DNA from: CAZVXI01 sp964631295
GTDB taxonomy: Bacteria; Planctomycetota; Phycisphaerae; Phycisphaerales; SM1A02
Assembly: GCA_964631295.1 (NCBI GenBank)
Contig: CAZVXI010000103.1
Location: forward strand, 1-11,171
Direction of reading: 5' to 3'
Length of the DNA: 11,171 nucleotides
The notes under the pieces were generated by a model. The model saw nothing but the letters and a program-made list of their open reading frames with translations. It was not told where the DNA came from and ran no database searches. Below, piece after piece: positions 1 through 7,677 of this stretch. The position numbers and the translations under genes were made by a program. Position 1 is the stretch's first letter, and every line of letters starts with the position of its first letter.

Positions 1-1
1 C

Positions 2-1822
2 AACACCAACTATGAAGTGGTAAAGGAACAACGCAGCTGGCAGGCAGCTGCCAGCATCAGCAGCACGAACATCGCGCTCAATGGCGTTGAGCGCATCGAG
101 TTTCTGCGCGGCCCGCAGGGGACATTGTTCGGGCGCAACTCGATCGGCGGCGTCATCAAGATCGAGACGCGCCGCCCGAGTAACACTCCCACGTTTGAAG
201 CCCGCGCAACTCTTGGGACATACGACCTGCGGGAAGGTATGGTCAGCTACTCGGGGCCGATCGAGGAAGACAAATGGTTCTTCGATGTTTCAGCAATGTT
301 CTCCGAACGGGACGGTTACACGAAGAACAACCTCACGGGCAACGATATCGACTCGAAAGAGTCAACTTTTCTGCGAGGCAAGGTTCTCTACACGCCCGAT
401 GATCAGAACGAGATCACAATCAGCGCATATCACGAGCGATCCCGGGACGGCGGCTTCGCGCTCGGGTTCCTTCCGGCGCTGCGCGCCCAGCCGCACCGCA
501 TCGCGCAGGATTTCGAAGGGCTGGTCAATCGCGACATCACCAATACTGCTGTCACGTGGAACCACTACGGCGATTCGGTTGACTTCACGAGCATCAGCGC
601 AATCAACGTGTGGGATATCGGCGAAGCGTCCGACTTCGACTTCTCTGCACTCGACGGCATTCGGCGGTTCACGGCAGAGGAACAGGTGTCGTTCTTCCAG
701 GAGATTCGTTTCTCCTCCCCCACTGACTTGCCGATCGAACTCAGCGATCGCATGACACTTCGATGGCTTGCTGGCGCGACGTTCTTCTGGGCGGACAGCG
801 AAGAATCCGTGACAAATGTCGTTCGGCCCGCTGGTGCTCCGATCCTGATGCTGCCAGCAGGGGCCGCCCGCAATGTGGGCGAGTTTGACAGTTACGGGCT
901 GGCGGCTTTCGGGCAGGCGACGCTGAGCGTCGATGAACGCCTCGACTTCACGCTCGGCCTGCGGTTCGACTACGAACGAAAGGAATCGAGCATCGTCAGC
1001 ACGTTTGACGGCGGCGGTGGCCCGATTGTGACCGGCGGCTCGACCGGCAGCGAGTCGTTTGACGAGTTCGCGCCAAAGTTCAGCGTCGCATACGACCTGA
1101 CTGACGATGCGATGATCTACGGCAGTATCGCGCGCGGATTCAAGGCCGGCGGTTTCAACCTCACTGGACCGGCCAGTTCGGGAACCTTCGACACGGAAAC
1201 AAGCTGGACTTACGAGGCAGGCGTGAAGACGACGCTGCTCGACGATCGTCTCGTTGCGAATGCGGCAGTGTTCTACATCGACTGGAACGACCTTCAACTG
1301 TCGCTGTTCGACCCGGTGAGCATGAGCGGCTTCACATCGAACGCCGGTCAGGCGACGAGCATCGGCTTCGAGTTTGACCTGACGGCCGAAGTGACCGACT
1401 ACCTCGATGTCTTTGCCGGGTTCGGCTACACGGATGCCAGCTTCGACAGTTTCGTCGATCAGTTCGGCCAGAACGTTGCAGACAACACGCTTGCATTTGT
1501 GCCTGAAACGACGACAAACGTTGGGGCCCAACTGCACGGGCACTTGTATGGCAATGCCCAGTGGTTTGTGCGTGGCGACTATATCCACACTGGAACGTAC
1601 TACCTCGATGCCGGTAACACCCAGTCAGAGAGTTTCGGGCTCGCGAACTTCCGCGTTGGCGTTCGCTGGCCGAACGTGAGCATCACGGGCTGGATTCGCA
1701 ATGCCTTCGACGATGAATACGTGCAGGTGGCGTTCCAGCCCAATCCAGGAGACCCGACGATCTTCGTCGCAGAGAACGGCGCTCCGCAGACTGTGGGCAT
1801 CACCGTGGGCGTAACCTTCTAA
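2..1822 (+). CDS. TonB-dependent outer-membrane receptor, 5' end cut by the window
   Basis: Outer-membrane, energy-coupled receptor importing a large or scarce ligand with TonB/ExbBD. The reading frame is open to the left edge, so the GTG at 17 is an internal Val codon and not a start. The visible 606 residues begin near the end of the plug domain, with the hallmark segment VERIEFLRGPQGTLFGRNS followed by IGGVIKIETRRP (about residues 30-60 of the visible part). The rest is beta-barrel: alternating amphipathic strands, many aromatic residues and an IYGSIARGFKAGGFN strand-loop. The protein ends in a final strand with a C-terminal Phe (VGVTF), as expected for BAM-inserted barrels. Signal peptide, TonB box and the first part of the plug, roughly 100-150 residues, must lie upstream. 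The LFGRN plug variant is common in receptors of sphingomonads and relatives. The ligand is unknown. First visible gene of the operon; the next gene starts 57 bases downstream. Confidence 0.95.
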   Translation, partial: NTNYEVVKEQRSWQAAASISSTNIALNGVERIEFLRGPQGTLFGRNSIGGVIKIETRRPSNTPTFEARATLGTYDLREGMVSYSGPIEEDKWFFDVSAMFSERDGYTKNNLTGNDIDSKESTFLRGKVLYTPDDQNEITISAYHERSRDGGFALGFLPALRAQPHRIAQDFEGLVNRDITNTAVTWNHYGDSVDFTSISAINVWDIGEASDFDFSALDGIRRFTAEEQVSFFQEIRFSSPTDLPIELSDRMTLRWLAGATFFWADSEESVTNVVRPAGAPILMLPAGAARNVGEFDSYGLAAFGQATLSVDERLDFTLGLRFDYERKESSIVSTFDGGGGPIVTGGSTGSESFDEFAPKFSVAYDLTDDAMIYGSIARGFKAGGFNLTGPASSGTFDTETSWTYEAGVKTTLLDDRLVANAAVFYIDWNDLQLSLFDPVSMSGFTSNAGQATSIGFEFDLTAEVTDYLDVFAGFGYTDASFDSFVDQFGQNVADNTLAFVPETTTNVGAQLHGHLYGNAQWFVRGDYIHTGTYYLDAGNTQSESFGLANFRVGVRWPNVSITGWIRNAFDDEYVQVAFQPNPGDPTIFVAENGAPQTVGITVGVTF

Positions 1823-1853
1823 AGTCCGTACAATGTCCGCGAGTAAGACGAAA

Positions 1854-1879
1854 CGAACCTCTCCTCGAGGAGCGAACCT
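1854..1879 (+). promoter_or_regulatory. Perfect palindrome over the ribosome binding site, flanked by 7-base direct repeats
   Basis: Just before the GTG at 1880 lies the perfect 12-base palindrome CTCCTCGAGGAG (1861-1872). Its right half, GAGGAG (1867-1872), is the Shine-Dalgarno sequence, 7 bases before the start codon. The palindrome is flanked on both sides by an identical CGAACCT (1854-1860 and 1873-1879). The SD is strong and correctly placed, which fixes the GTG start. Whether the symmetry is a DNA operator, a small RNA hairpin (4-base stem with a TCGA loop) or chance cannot be decided from this one sequence. Confidence 0.6.
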
Positions 1880-4159
1880 GTGAATCATCGAACATGTGGC
1901 ATATTCCTGATACTGGCAACGCTGACACTCAGCGCTCCGGGCTGCCAGATCGACTCCATAATGAGCGGCGCGACCGCCTCATCGAACACGCAGGCTGTCG
2001 AGGGCTGGCTGCGCTGGCGCGGGCCGATGCAAAACGGAACATCCTTCGAGATCGGTCTGCCCGATTCGATCGACGCTGCCGACGCCACATGGACCTTCGA
2101 TAAGCGCGGCCGAGGCACGCCTGTCATCGCCAACGGCCGCGTGTATTCGATGTCGTACGAAGGCGAGAACGAGGATCTTCAAGAGGTCTTCGCCTGCCTC
2201 GACGAGCGCACCGGCCGGACGATCTGGGAGCACCGCTTCAGCGACTTCATGTCTGAAGTGATCTACAACCGATACGCTCTCACCGCCCCGTCGATCGACC
2301 CCGAGACGGGCAACATCTTCATTACGACGACGCCCGGCCTGCTGATCTGCTTCTCCCCTGATGGTGAGATCATCTGGCAGCAGCCAATGATGGAGAAGTT
2401 CGGCCGATTCACATACCCCAACGGGCGCACGCTTGCACCGCTGGTGGACGGCGACCACGTGATTCTTCACACGATGACGTCCAACTGGGGGCCGCAAGGG
2501 CCTGCACGTGACCGCTTCTTTGCGTTCGATAAGGACAGTGGCGACCATGTGTGGACGTCGACGCCCGGCGGCCCGCCGAAGGACTCGCCCTATTCGCACC
2601 CGGTTTTCGAATGGCGCGATGGCAAGCGTTTGCTGTACGCAGGGACGGCAGGCGGAAACATGGTGTGTGTCAATGCGTTGACCGGCGAAGCCGTCTGGCG
2701 ATTCCAGATGTCGATCGGTGGCGTGTGCGCCTCACCCGTGTTGTATGGCGATCAACTCATCGCCGTGCATGGCAAGGAGAACCTGGACGCATCCAATGCA
2801 GGTCGCATGGTGTCGCTCAATCTCGGGGCGGACTTGGCCGCTGATGGGTCGCAGCGGGTGCTTGACGACTCATATGAAAAGTGGCGCAACGACGACATCA
2901 CATCGTTCACATCTTCACCGGTGCTGGTGGACAATCGCGTGTATGTGACAGTGTTCACCGGCGAACTGGTTTGCCTGGATGCTGACACCGGCACGGAACT
3001 GTGGCGGCACAAACTTGCGTCTGACCAGATTCACGCCTCGCCTGTTTACGGCGATGGCAAGTTGTACGTGCCCATGAACGACGGCACCTTCCATGTGCTG
3101 CGCGCGAGCGATTCGGGAGCCGAAATCCTCTCAGAAACACAACTCGAGGGCAACTGCCTCGGTGCCCCGGCAATCTGGAACGGCCGCATCTATGTGCATA
3201 CGACCGAGAAACTCTACTGCTTTGGCAATGGCAACGGCTCCTGGTCCGGCAGTGCTCCGAGTGAAATGGCGCCCAAGCCCGGCGAGCCCGCCGCACTTCA
3301 GATCATGCCCGCAGAAGTTCTTGTGCAGCCCGGCGAAACTGTCTCATTCTCCGCGCGCTCGATCGACGCGAACGGCATCGTTGTCTCTGAGTCGCTCAGC
3401 AATCTCGCGTGGAATGAAAGTCCGATGGCTGTGACATTCAACAGAGAAGGCATGCGTGCCAATACAAACAACTGCAGCCCGGGTGCGACAGTGTTGACCG
3501 CAACATCGAACGGCCTCTCTGGCTCCGTCCGATTCCGAGTTGTCTATCCGGATTCATTCACGGAGGACTTTGAATCGATCGCACTCACCACACCAGACGC
3601 GAATGACCCGAATATGAAGTGGGGTCGCCCACCCGGATTCTGGATAGGTAACTTCCCGAAGTGGGATGTCCGCGAGGTTGACGGCAGCAAGGTACTTGCC
3701 AAGACCATCAGTAATCCGCTGTTCATGCGAACGCTGAGCTTCTTCGGCGATCCGGCCGCGAGCAACTACACAATGCAGGCGGACGTGATGACTGACGGCA
3801 ATCGCCGCATGATGTCCGGTGCCGGGATTGTGAACCAGCGATACCTGGTGCTGCTCAAAGGCAACAGTCGGCAGCTTCAGATCCAATCGAACGACTACCG
3901 GCTGAATCACACGGTGCCGTTCCGCATGGTGCCGGGCACGTGGTACACGGTAAAGTCCCGTGTTGATCTGGATGCATCGGGTGCTGCGACGATCTTCGCC
4001 AAGGTCTGGCCGCGTGATGAAGCCGAGCCCGCTGAATGGACAACGCAGTTCACACACAGAGACGGCCACACCAATGGTTCGCCCGGCGTTTATGCACTCT
4101 CGCCGCAGAGTCGTTTCCGCGTCTACATGGATAACATCAAGGTCACGCCGAACAACTGA
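1880..4159 (+). CDS. Putative lipoprotein: PQQ-like beta-propeller with Ig-like and concanavalin-like C-terminal domains
   Basis: Envelope protein of 759 residues with no recognised catalytic site. Residues 1-22 form a lipoprotein-like signal peptide (charged start, hydrophobic stretch, APGC with Cys22). The lipobox is somewhat degenerate, with Ala at -3 and Pro at -2. Residues about 42-450 hold eight propeller-blade repeats, each a 'SPV..ngrvYv...g.l.clda.TG...W' unit. Blade starts lie near residues 79, 135, 186, 240, 284, 345, 386 and 428. A linker leads to an Ig-like domain (about 470-556, 'LQIMPAEVLVQPGETVSFSA' onset) and a jelly-roll domain (about 558-756, ending in a 'SRFRVYMDNIKV' strand) resembling LamG/DUF1080-type folds. 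The GTG start is supported by GAGGAG 7 bases upstream. The sequence lacks the paired Cys and catalytic Asp context of true quinoprotein dehydrogenases, so I expect binding or scaffolding, perhaps as a partner of the preceding receptor. That role is inferred from position only. Confidence 0.85.
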   Translation: MNHRTCGIFLILATLTLSAPGCQIDSIMSGATASSNTQAVEGWLRWRGPMQNGTSFEIGLPDSIDAADATWTFDKRGRGTPVIANGRVYSMSYEGENEDLQEVFACLDERTGRTIWEHRFSDFMSEVIYNRYALTAPSIDPETGNIFITTTPGLLICFSPDGEIIWQQPMMEKFGRFTYPNGRTLAPLVDGDHVILHTMTSNWGPQGPARDRFFAFDKDSGDHVWTSTPGGPPKDSPYSHPVFEWRDGKRLLYAGTAGGNMVCVNALTGEAVWRFQMSIGGVCASPVLYGDQLIAVHGKENLDASNAGRMVSLNLGADLAADGSQRVLDDSYEKWRNDDITSFTSSPVLVDNRVYVTVFTGELVCLDADTGTELWRHKLASDQIHASPVYGDGKLYVPMNDGTFHVLRASDSGAEILSETQLEGNCLGAPAIWNGRIYVHTTEKLYCFGNGNGSWSGSAPSEMAPKPGEPAALQIMPAEVLVQPGETVSFSARSIDANGIVVSESLSNLAWNESPMAVTFNREGMRANTNNCSPGATVLTATSNGLSGSVRFRVVYPDSFTEDFESIALTTPDANDPNMKWGRPPGFWIGNFPKWDVREVDGSKVLAKTISNPLFMRTLSFFGDPAASNYTMQADVMTDGNRRMMSGAGIVNQRYLVLLKGNSRQLQIQSNDYRLNHTVPFRMVPGTWYTVKSRVDLDASGAATIFAKVWPRDEAEPAEWTTQFTHRDGHTNGSPGVYALSPQSRFRVYMDNIKVTPNN

Positions 4160-4189
4160 CTGATTCCCCGACGAACACGAGACCTAACA

Positions 4190-4204
4190 CCTGTAAGGAA
4201 CAGG
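4190..4204 (+). promoter_or_regulatory. Small hairpin presenting the Shine-Dalgarno sequence in its loop
   Basis: The 47-base gap between the two propeller genes ends in CCTGT (4190-4194), AAGGA (4195-4199), ACAGG (4200-4204), a perfect 5-base stem with a 5-base loop. The loop is the Shine-Dalgarno sequence of the gene starting at ATG 4207, 7 bases away. A short stem with the SD exposed in the loop could modulate ribosome access, but a 5-base stem is weak and can occur by chance. Confidence 0.45.
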
Positions 4205-4206
4205 AC

Positions 4207-5766
4207 ATGACCGCTTTCCGATACACAACCACGTCTGTACTCTGCCTCGGCCTGATGGGCCTGGCGACTGTCGCATCAGGTGAAGACTGGCCCATGTGGG
4301 GCAAAGATGCAACGCGCAATATGGCCGCCCCGAATGAGAAGAACCTTGCGACAGACTTCTATCCGGGCGACTTCATCGGCGCATCCGACGAGATCGACGA
4401 ATCCACGACCAAGAACATCAAGTGGATCGCCAAACTCGGCTCGCAGAGTTACGGCAACGTGACTGTCAAGGACGGCCGCGTGTTTGTCGGCACGAACAAT
4501 GACACGCCACGCCAGGAGAAATATCAGGGCGATCGCAGCGTTATCTACTGCCTCGATGAAGCAACGGGCGACCTGCACTGGGAACTCAACTTCCCGAAAC
4601 TCGGCACAGGCAAAGTGAGTGACTGGGAGTTCCTCGGTATCTGTTCATCGCCAACAGTCGTCGGCGATAAGCTGTACTTCGTATCCAATCTGTGCGAAGT
4701 GGTGTGCGCAGACGTGAACGGCATGGCCAACGGCAATGATGGCCCGTTCACCGATGAAGCAGCGCTCATGGGCTGGAAGGGAGATCCGATTCCGCAAGGA
4801 GAGAAAGATGGCGACATCCTCTGGCGGATGAACATGATCGACGAGTGTGGCGTCTTCCCGCACAATATCACCAGCAGTTCCGTGCTCGTGGTTGATGATC
4901 TCGTCTGGGCCAGCACATCGAACGGGGTCGACTATGGCCACGTCTCGACACCCGCGCCGTTTGCGCCGAGTCTCGTTCAACTCGACAAGCAAACCGGCGA
5001 GCTGCGTGCAGAAGAGGCGTCCGGCCTGAGCGAGCAAATCTTCCACTGCAACTGGAGTTCGCCGGCGTGGCTCGATACCGGCGACACCAAGCTCTGCATC
5101 TTCGGCGGCCCTGATGGCTGGGTGTATGGCTTCCGTGCTGAACCAAAACAGGATGAAGAAGGATTCGATGTGCTCGCAGAGGCGTTCCGCTTCGACGCCA
5201 ATCTCCCGGAATACCGCATCGGCCGCAATGGCAAGCCCAACCGATACGCGACGGTCGGCGGTCCAAGCGAAGTCATCGCCACACCTGTCGTCTACAAGGG
5301 CCGCGTGTACGTGCCGATCGGACAGGACCCGGAGCACGGCGAGGGTGTCGGCAATCTGGTGTGCTTTGACCCGACCAAGACGGGCGACATCACCGAGAGC
5401 GGAAAGATCTGGAACTACAACCTCATCAACCGGTCCGTCTCGACACCGTCCATCGTCGATGATCTTGTGTACGTTGCAGACTTCTCCGGATTCGTGTACT
5501 GCCTCGATGCCAATACCGGCGAACTCTACTGGAAGCACGACACGATGAGCCACATCTGGGGTTCAACGCTTGTTGCGGACGGGAAGGTGTACGTCGGCAA
5601 TGAAGACGGCTATCTCACTATCCTTCGCGCCAGCAAGGAAAAAGAACTGATTGGTGAGATCAACATGATGTCCCAGATCTACTCCTCTCCAGTTGCTGCC
5701 AACGGCGTGCTGTACGTGCAGACCCACACGCATCTGTTTGCTGTTAAAGAAGAAGCGACACCGTGA
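4207..5766 (+). CDS. Secreted PQQ-like (BamB-type fold) beta-propeller protein
   Basis: Exported propeller of 519 residues. Residues 1-25 are a Sec signal peptide with a likely cleavage after ASG (23-25), so the mature protein begins EDWPMWG, a start I associate with planctomycete propeller proteins. There is no lipobox Cys at the cleavage point. About eight blades can be followed, with onsets near residues 83, 147, 223, 284, 358, 411, 451 and 492. Clear examples are STPSIVDDLVYVADFSGFVY followed by CLDANTGELYW (412-441) and SSPTVVGDKLYFVSN (147-161). Two longer insertions occur between blades, at about 165-205 and 312-355. Unlike the preceding propeller there is no Ig-like or jelly-roll tail. 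No PQQ-dehydrogenase catalytic set is evident, so 'PQQ' describes the fold only. A strong AAGGA supports the ATG. The stop codon overlaps the next start (GTGA), giving translational coupling to the inner-membrane genes and implying a shared transport task. Confidence 0.88.
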   Translation: MTAFRYTTTSVLCLGLMGLATVASGEDWPMWGKDATRNMAAPNEKNLATDFYPGDFIGASDEIDESTTKNIKWIAKLGSQSYGNVTVKDGRVFVGTNNDTPRQEKYQGDRSVIYCLDEATGDLHWELNFPKLGTGKVSDWEFLGICSSPTVVGDKLYFVSNLCEVVCADVNGMANGNDGPFTDEAALMGWKGDPIPQGEKDGDILWRMNMIDECGVFPHNITSSSVLVVDDLVWASTSNGVDYGHVSTPAPFAPSLVQLDKQTGELRAEEASGLSEQIFHCNWSSPAWLDTGDTKLCIFGGPDGWVYGFRAEPKQDEEGFDVLAEAFRFDANLPEYRIGRNGKPNRYATVGGPSEVIATPVVYKGRVYVPIGQDPEHGEGVGNLVCFDPTKTGDITESGKIWNYNLINRSVSTPSIVDDLVYVADFSGFVYCLDANTGELYWKHDTMSHIWGSTLVADGKVYVGNEDGYLTILRASKEKELIGEINMMSQIYSSPVAANGVLYVQTHTHLFAVKEEATP

Positions 5767-6023
5767 GTGCACCGCGTCGAACGGCTGCGTTCTGGATCGT
5801 CTGGGGTGTGGTGATCCTGCTTGGTATTCTGCACCAGGACCTGTGGTTCTGGGACGACACCACGCTTGTGCTCGGCTTCCTGCCAGTCGGGCTGTTTTAC
5901 CATGCGATGTTCTCGCTGGCGTGCGGCGTCACGTGGGCAATGGCCGTCAAGTTCTGCTGGCCAAAGCATGTTGAGCAGTGGGCTGATCAGTTCGAAGACC
6001 GGCAAGGCGGGAACCCATCATGA
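5763..6023 (+). CDS. Small two-helix membrane protein, DUF3311-like symporter partner
   Basis: Inner-membrane protein of 86 residues. Two hydrophobic helices are visible, at about residues 9-24 (AFWIVWGVVILLGILH) and 35-64 (LVLGFLPVGLFYHAMFSLAC and onward). A Pro-x-x-Leu-Phe-Tyr-His element opens the second helix, and a charged tail follows (KHVEQWADQFEDR). Size, two-helix layout, the Leu-Gly-(x)-Pro-(x)-x-Phe-Tyr-His pattern and a location directly before an SSS-family symporter fit DUF3311, whose members usually sit beside sodium:solute symporters and are thought to be accessory subunits. The GTG start overlaps the upstream TGA by 4 bases and the gene's own TGA overlaps the symporter ATG by 4 bases, so translation is probably coupled on both sides. 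Family assignment is from memory of the pattern and not a search. Confidence 0.7.
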   Translation: MSAPRRTAAFWIVWGVVILLGILHQDLWFWDDTTLVLGFLPVGLFYHAMFSLACGVTWAMAVKFCWPKHVEQWADQFEDRQGGNPS

Positions 6024-7666
6024 TCGATCCGCTGTTGTTCTTGACAACACTCGCCCAGGATACCGCCGCCCAGGCTGTCTCGAAGACGCCTCTGTGGATC
6101 ATTCTCGGATATCTCGGGCTGCTGATGGCGCTTGGCCTCACGGCCACCCGGTTCTTCCGCGGCACAAGCAACGACTACTTCGTCGCGTCCCGTTCGATCG
6201 GCCCTTTCCTCTTGCTGATGAGCGTCTTTGGCACAACGATGACGGGTTTTGCGCTCGTCGGCTCAACTGCCAAGAGTTTCGAATCAGGCATTGGTGTATA
6301 CGGATTGATGGCTTCGTGGAGCGGGCTGATCCACTCCGCGGTGTTCTTTCTGGTAGGTATCAAGCTGTGGGCATTCGGCAAGCGCTACGGGTATGTCACG
6401 CAGGTACAGTTCTTCCGTGATCGCTTTGAGTCGAACGCGTTGGGTTACGTGCTGTTTTTCGTTCTCGTTGCGCTTGTGATTCCTTATCTGCTGGTGGGCA
6501 TCATCGCCGCCTGCAAGACTGTGCAGCCAATCACCGCGGGAATGTTCCCTGAGCTGTTTGCTATGGACCCGCTGCCAAACGGCAGACCGCACCCGCTCAA
6601 TGGTGGTGTGCCGCCCTGGCTGACGGGGCTTGTCATTTGCAGCGTTGTGATGTTCTACGTGTTCTTTGGCGGCGTGCGCTCTGCAGTGTGGGCCAACACA
6701 TTCCAGACGATCGTCTTCATGATCACTGGCGTTGTGTGCTTCTACATGATCGCCAATGCGGACAAACTCGGCGGGCTGGCGGAAGCGGGCCAGGTTGCCG
6801 TCGAACGTGTGCCGGAAAAAGTCTCTCGGGGCAAGATCGGCCCATGGCAGTTCGTGTCGTACATGTTCATCCCACTCTCAGTCGGGATGTTCCCCCACCT
6901 GTTCCAGCACTGGCTGACCGCACGAAGCGCCAAGACGTTCCGGCTGACGGTTATCGCGCATCCGATCTTCATCGCAATCGTCTGGGTGCCGCGCGTGCTG
7001 ATCGGCCTGTGGGCAGCAGCCCTGTACGCAGGTGGCGAGATTCGGATGCCACCCTCTGCGGGTCCCGGATCGCCACCGAATGCCAACGCGGCGCTGTCAA
7101 CGATGGTGAAGACGCTGGTGGAATCGCCGGCTTTGCTCGGACTGCTGACGGCCGGCATTCTTGCCGCCATCATGAGTTCGCTCGATTCGCAGTTCGTCTG
7201 CCTCGGCACGATGTTCTCCAACGACATCGTTGCACACTCGGTCGGGGAGGATCGCTTCACAGACAAGCAGATGGTGATGCTCGCGAGGGGCTTTGTCGTC
7301 GCGATCGTGACCGTTGCCTATCTGCTCTCCATGGCGCTTCTCAACGTCAACGTGTTCGATCTTGGCGTCTGGTGTTTCACCGGTTTTGGCGCCCTTTTCC
7401 CGCTTGTGTTCTCGGCTGTCTACTGGAAGCGTGTCACGCGAGCGGGTGCCTGGGCGTGTGTGCTCAGCACGGCCGCGGTGTGGTTCTACTTCTTCTATCA
7501 GGACATCATCCGAGGCCATGAAGGCGAGGGTGAATACCTCGTCATCGGCCTGATGCCGGTCGCGTTCATCTTTCTCGCGTCTCTGGTGAGTCTGGTCGGC
7601 GTTTCACTCGTAACAAAACCATTGTCACAGGGAACGATCGATAAGTTCTTTGACCCACAAGGCTGA
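6020..7666 (+). CDS. Sodium:solute symporter, SSS family
   Basis: Polytopic inner-membrane protein of 548 residues with about 13 hydrophobic segments (first at about 24-43, last at about 506-530), the usual SSS size and topology (PutP, SglT and PanF belong here). Family marks include SNDYFVASRSIGPF (50-63), the signature FFGGVRSAVWANTFQ (215-229) and LAAIMSSLDSQF (381-392). Ala383, Ser386 and Ser387 in the last of these match the Na2 sodium-site residues of vSGLT-type proteins, so sodium coupling is likely. In the signature many members have Asp where this protein has Asn226. The family moves sugars, amino acids, vitamins and organic acids, and the sequence does not tell which applies here. 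Position between envelope binding proteins and acid/aldehyde/alcohol enzymes suggests a small organic acid or alcohol. A GGGA (6009-6012) lies 7 bases before the ATG. Confidence 0.93.
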   Translation: MIDPLLFLTTLAQDTAAQAVSKTPLWIILGYLGLLMALGLTATRFFRGTSNDYFVASRSIGPFLLLMSVFGTTMTGFALVGSTAKSFESGIGVYGLMASWSGLIHSAVFFLVGIKLWAFGKRYGYVTQVQFFRDRFESNALGYVLFFVLVALVIPYLLVGIIAACKTVQPITAGMFPELFAMDPLPNGRPHPLNGGVPPWLTGLVICSVVMFYVFFGGVRSAVWANTFQTIVFMITGVVCFYMIANADKLGGLAEAGQVAVERVPEKVSRGKIGPWQFVSYMFIPLSVGMFPHLFQHWLTARSAKTFRLTVIAHPIFIAIVWVPRVLIGLWAAALYAGGEIRMPPSAGPGSPPNANAALSTMVKTLVESPALLGLLTAGILAAIMSSLDSQFVCLGTMFSNDIVAHSVGEDRFTDKQMVMLARGFVVAIVTVAYLLSMALLNVNVFDLGVWCFTGFGALFPLVFSAVYWKRVTRAGAWACVLSTAAVWFYFFYQDIIRGHEGEGEYLVIGLMPVAFIFLASLVSLVGVSLVTKPLSQGTIDKFFDPQG

Positions 7667-7671
7667 TCAGC
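7662..7671. repeat. 10-base perfect palindrome across the symporter stop codon
   Basis: GCTGATCAGC is a perfect palindrome spanning the TGA stop (7664-7666) and ending 6 bases before the ATG at 7678. There is no strong Shine-Dalgarno sequence in this 11-base gap (the nearest purine run is AAGG at about 7659-7662). The enzyme gene may therefore depend on coupling to the symporter gene. A function for the palindrome is not established. Confidence 0.35.
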
Positions 7672-7677
7672 AGAATC

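Noticed and set aside
17..19. GTG as a possible start of the TonB receptor
   Set aside because: The frame is open to position 2, no Shine-Dalgarno sequence precedes it, and a start here would leave no signal peptide and only a piece of the plug domain.
362..1588. 408-codon open frame on the minus strand
   Set aside because: It is antisense to the TonB receptor barrel, which is continuous and has a proper C-terminal Phe. No family pattern is visible in the antisense product.
4160..4206. Intrinsic terminator between the propeller genes
   Set aside because: The only hairpin is a 5-base stem over the SD, without a following T run, so termination here is not supported.
1880..5766. Quinoprotein (PQQ-dependent) alcohol dehydrogenases
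   Set aside because: Only the blade repeats match. I see no vicinal Cys pair or Asp/Glu/Asn calcium-quinone set, and no cytochrome CXXCH motif.
2..5766. Polysaccharide utilization locus
   Set aside because: There is no SusD-like protein, glycoside hydrolase, lyase or sulfatase, and the cytoplasmic genes handle acid/aldehyde/alcohol chemistry.
6637..7521. 294-codon + strand frame inside the symporter gene
   Set aside because: It is an alternative frame of the symporter, very rich in Arg, with no membrane or domain pattern, whereas the symporter frame carries clear SSS motifs.
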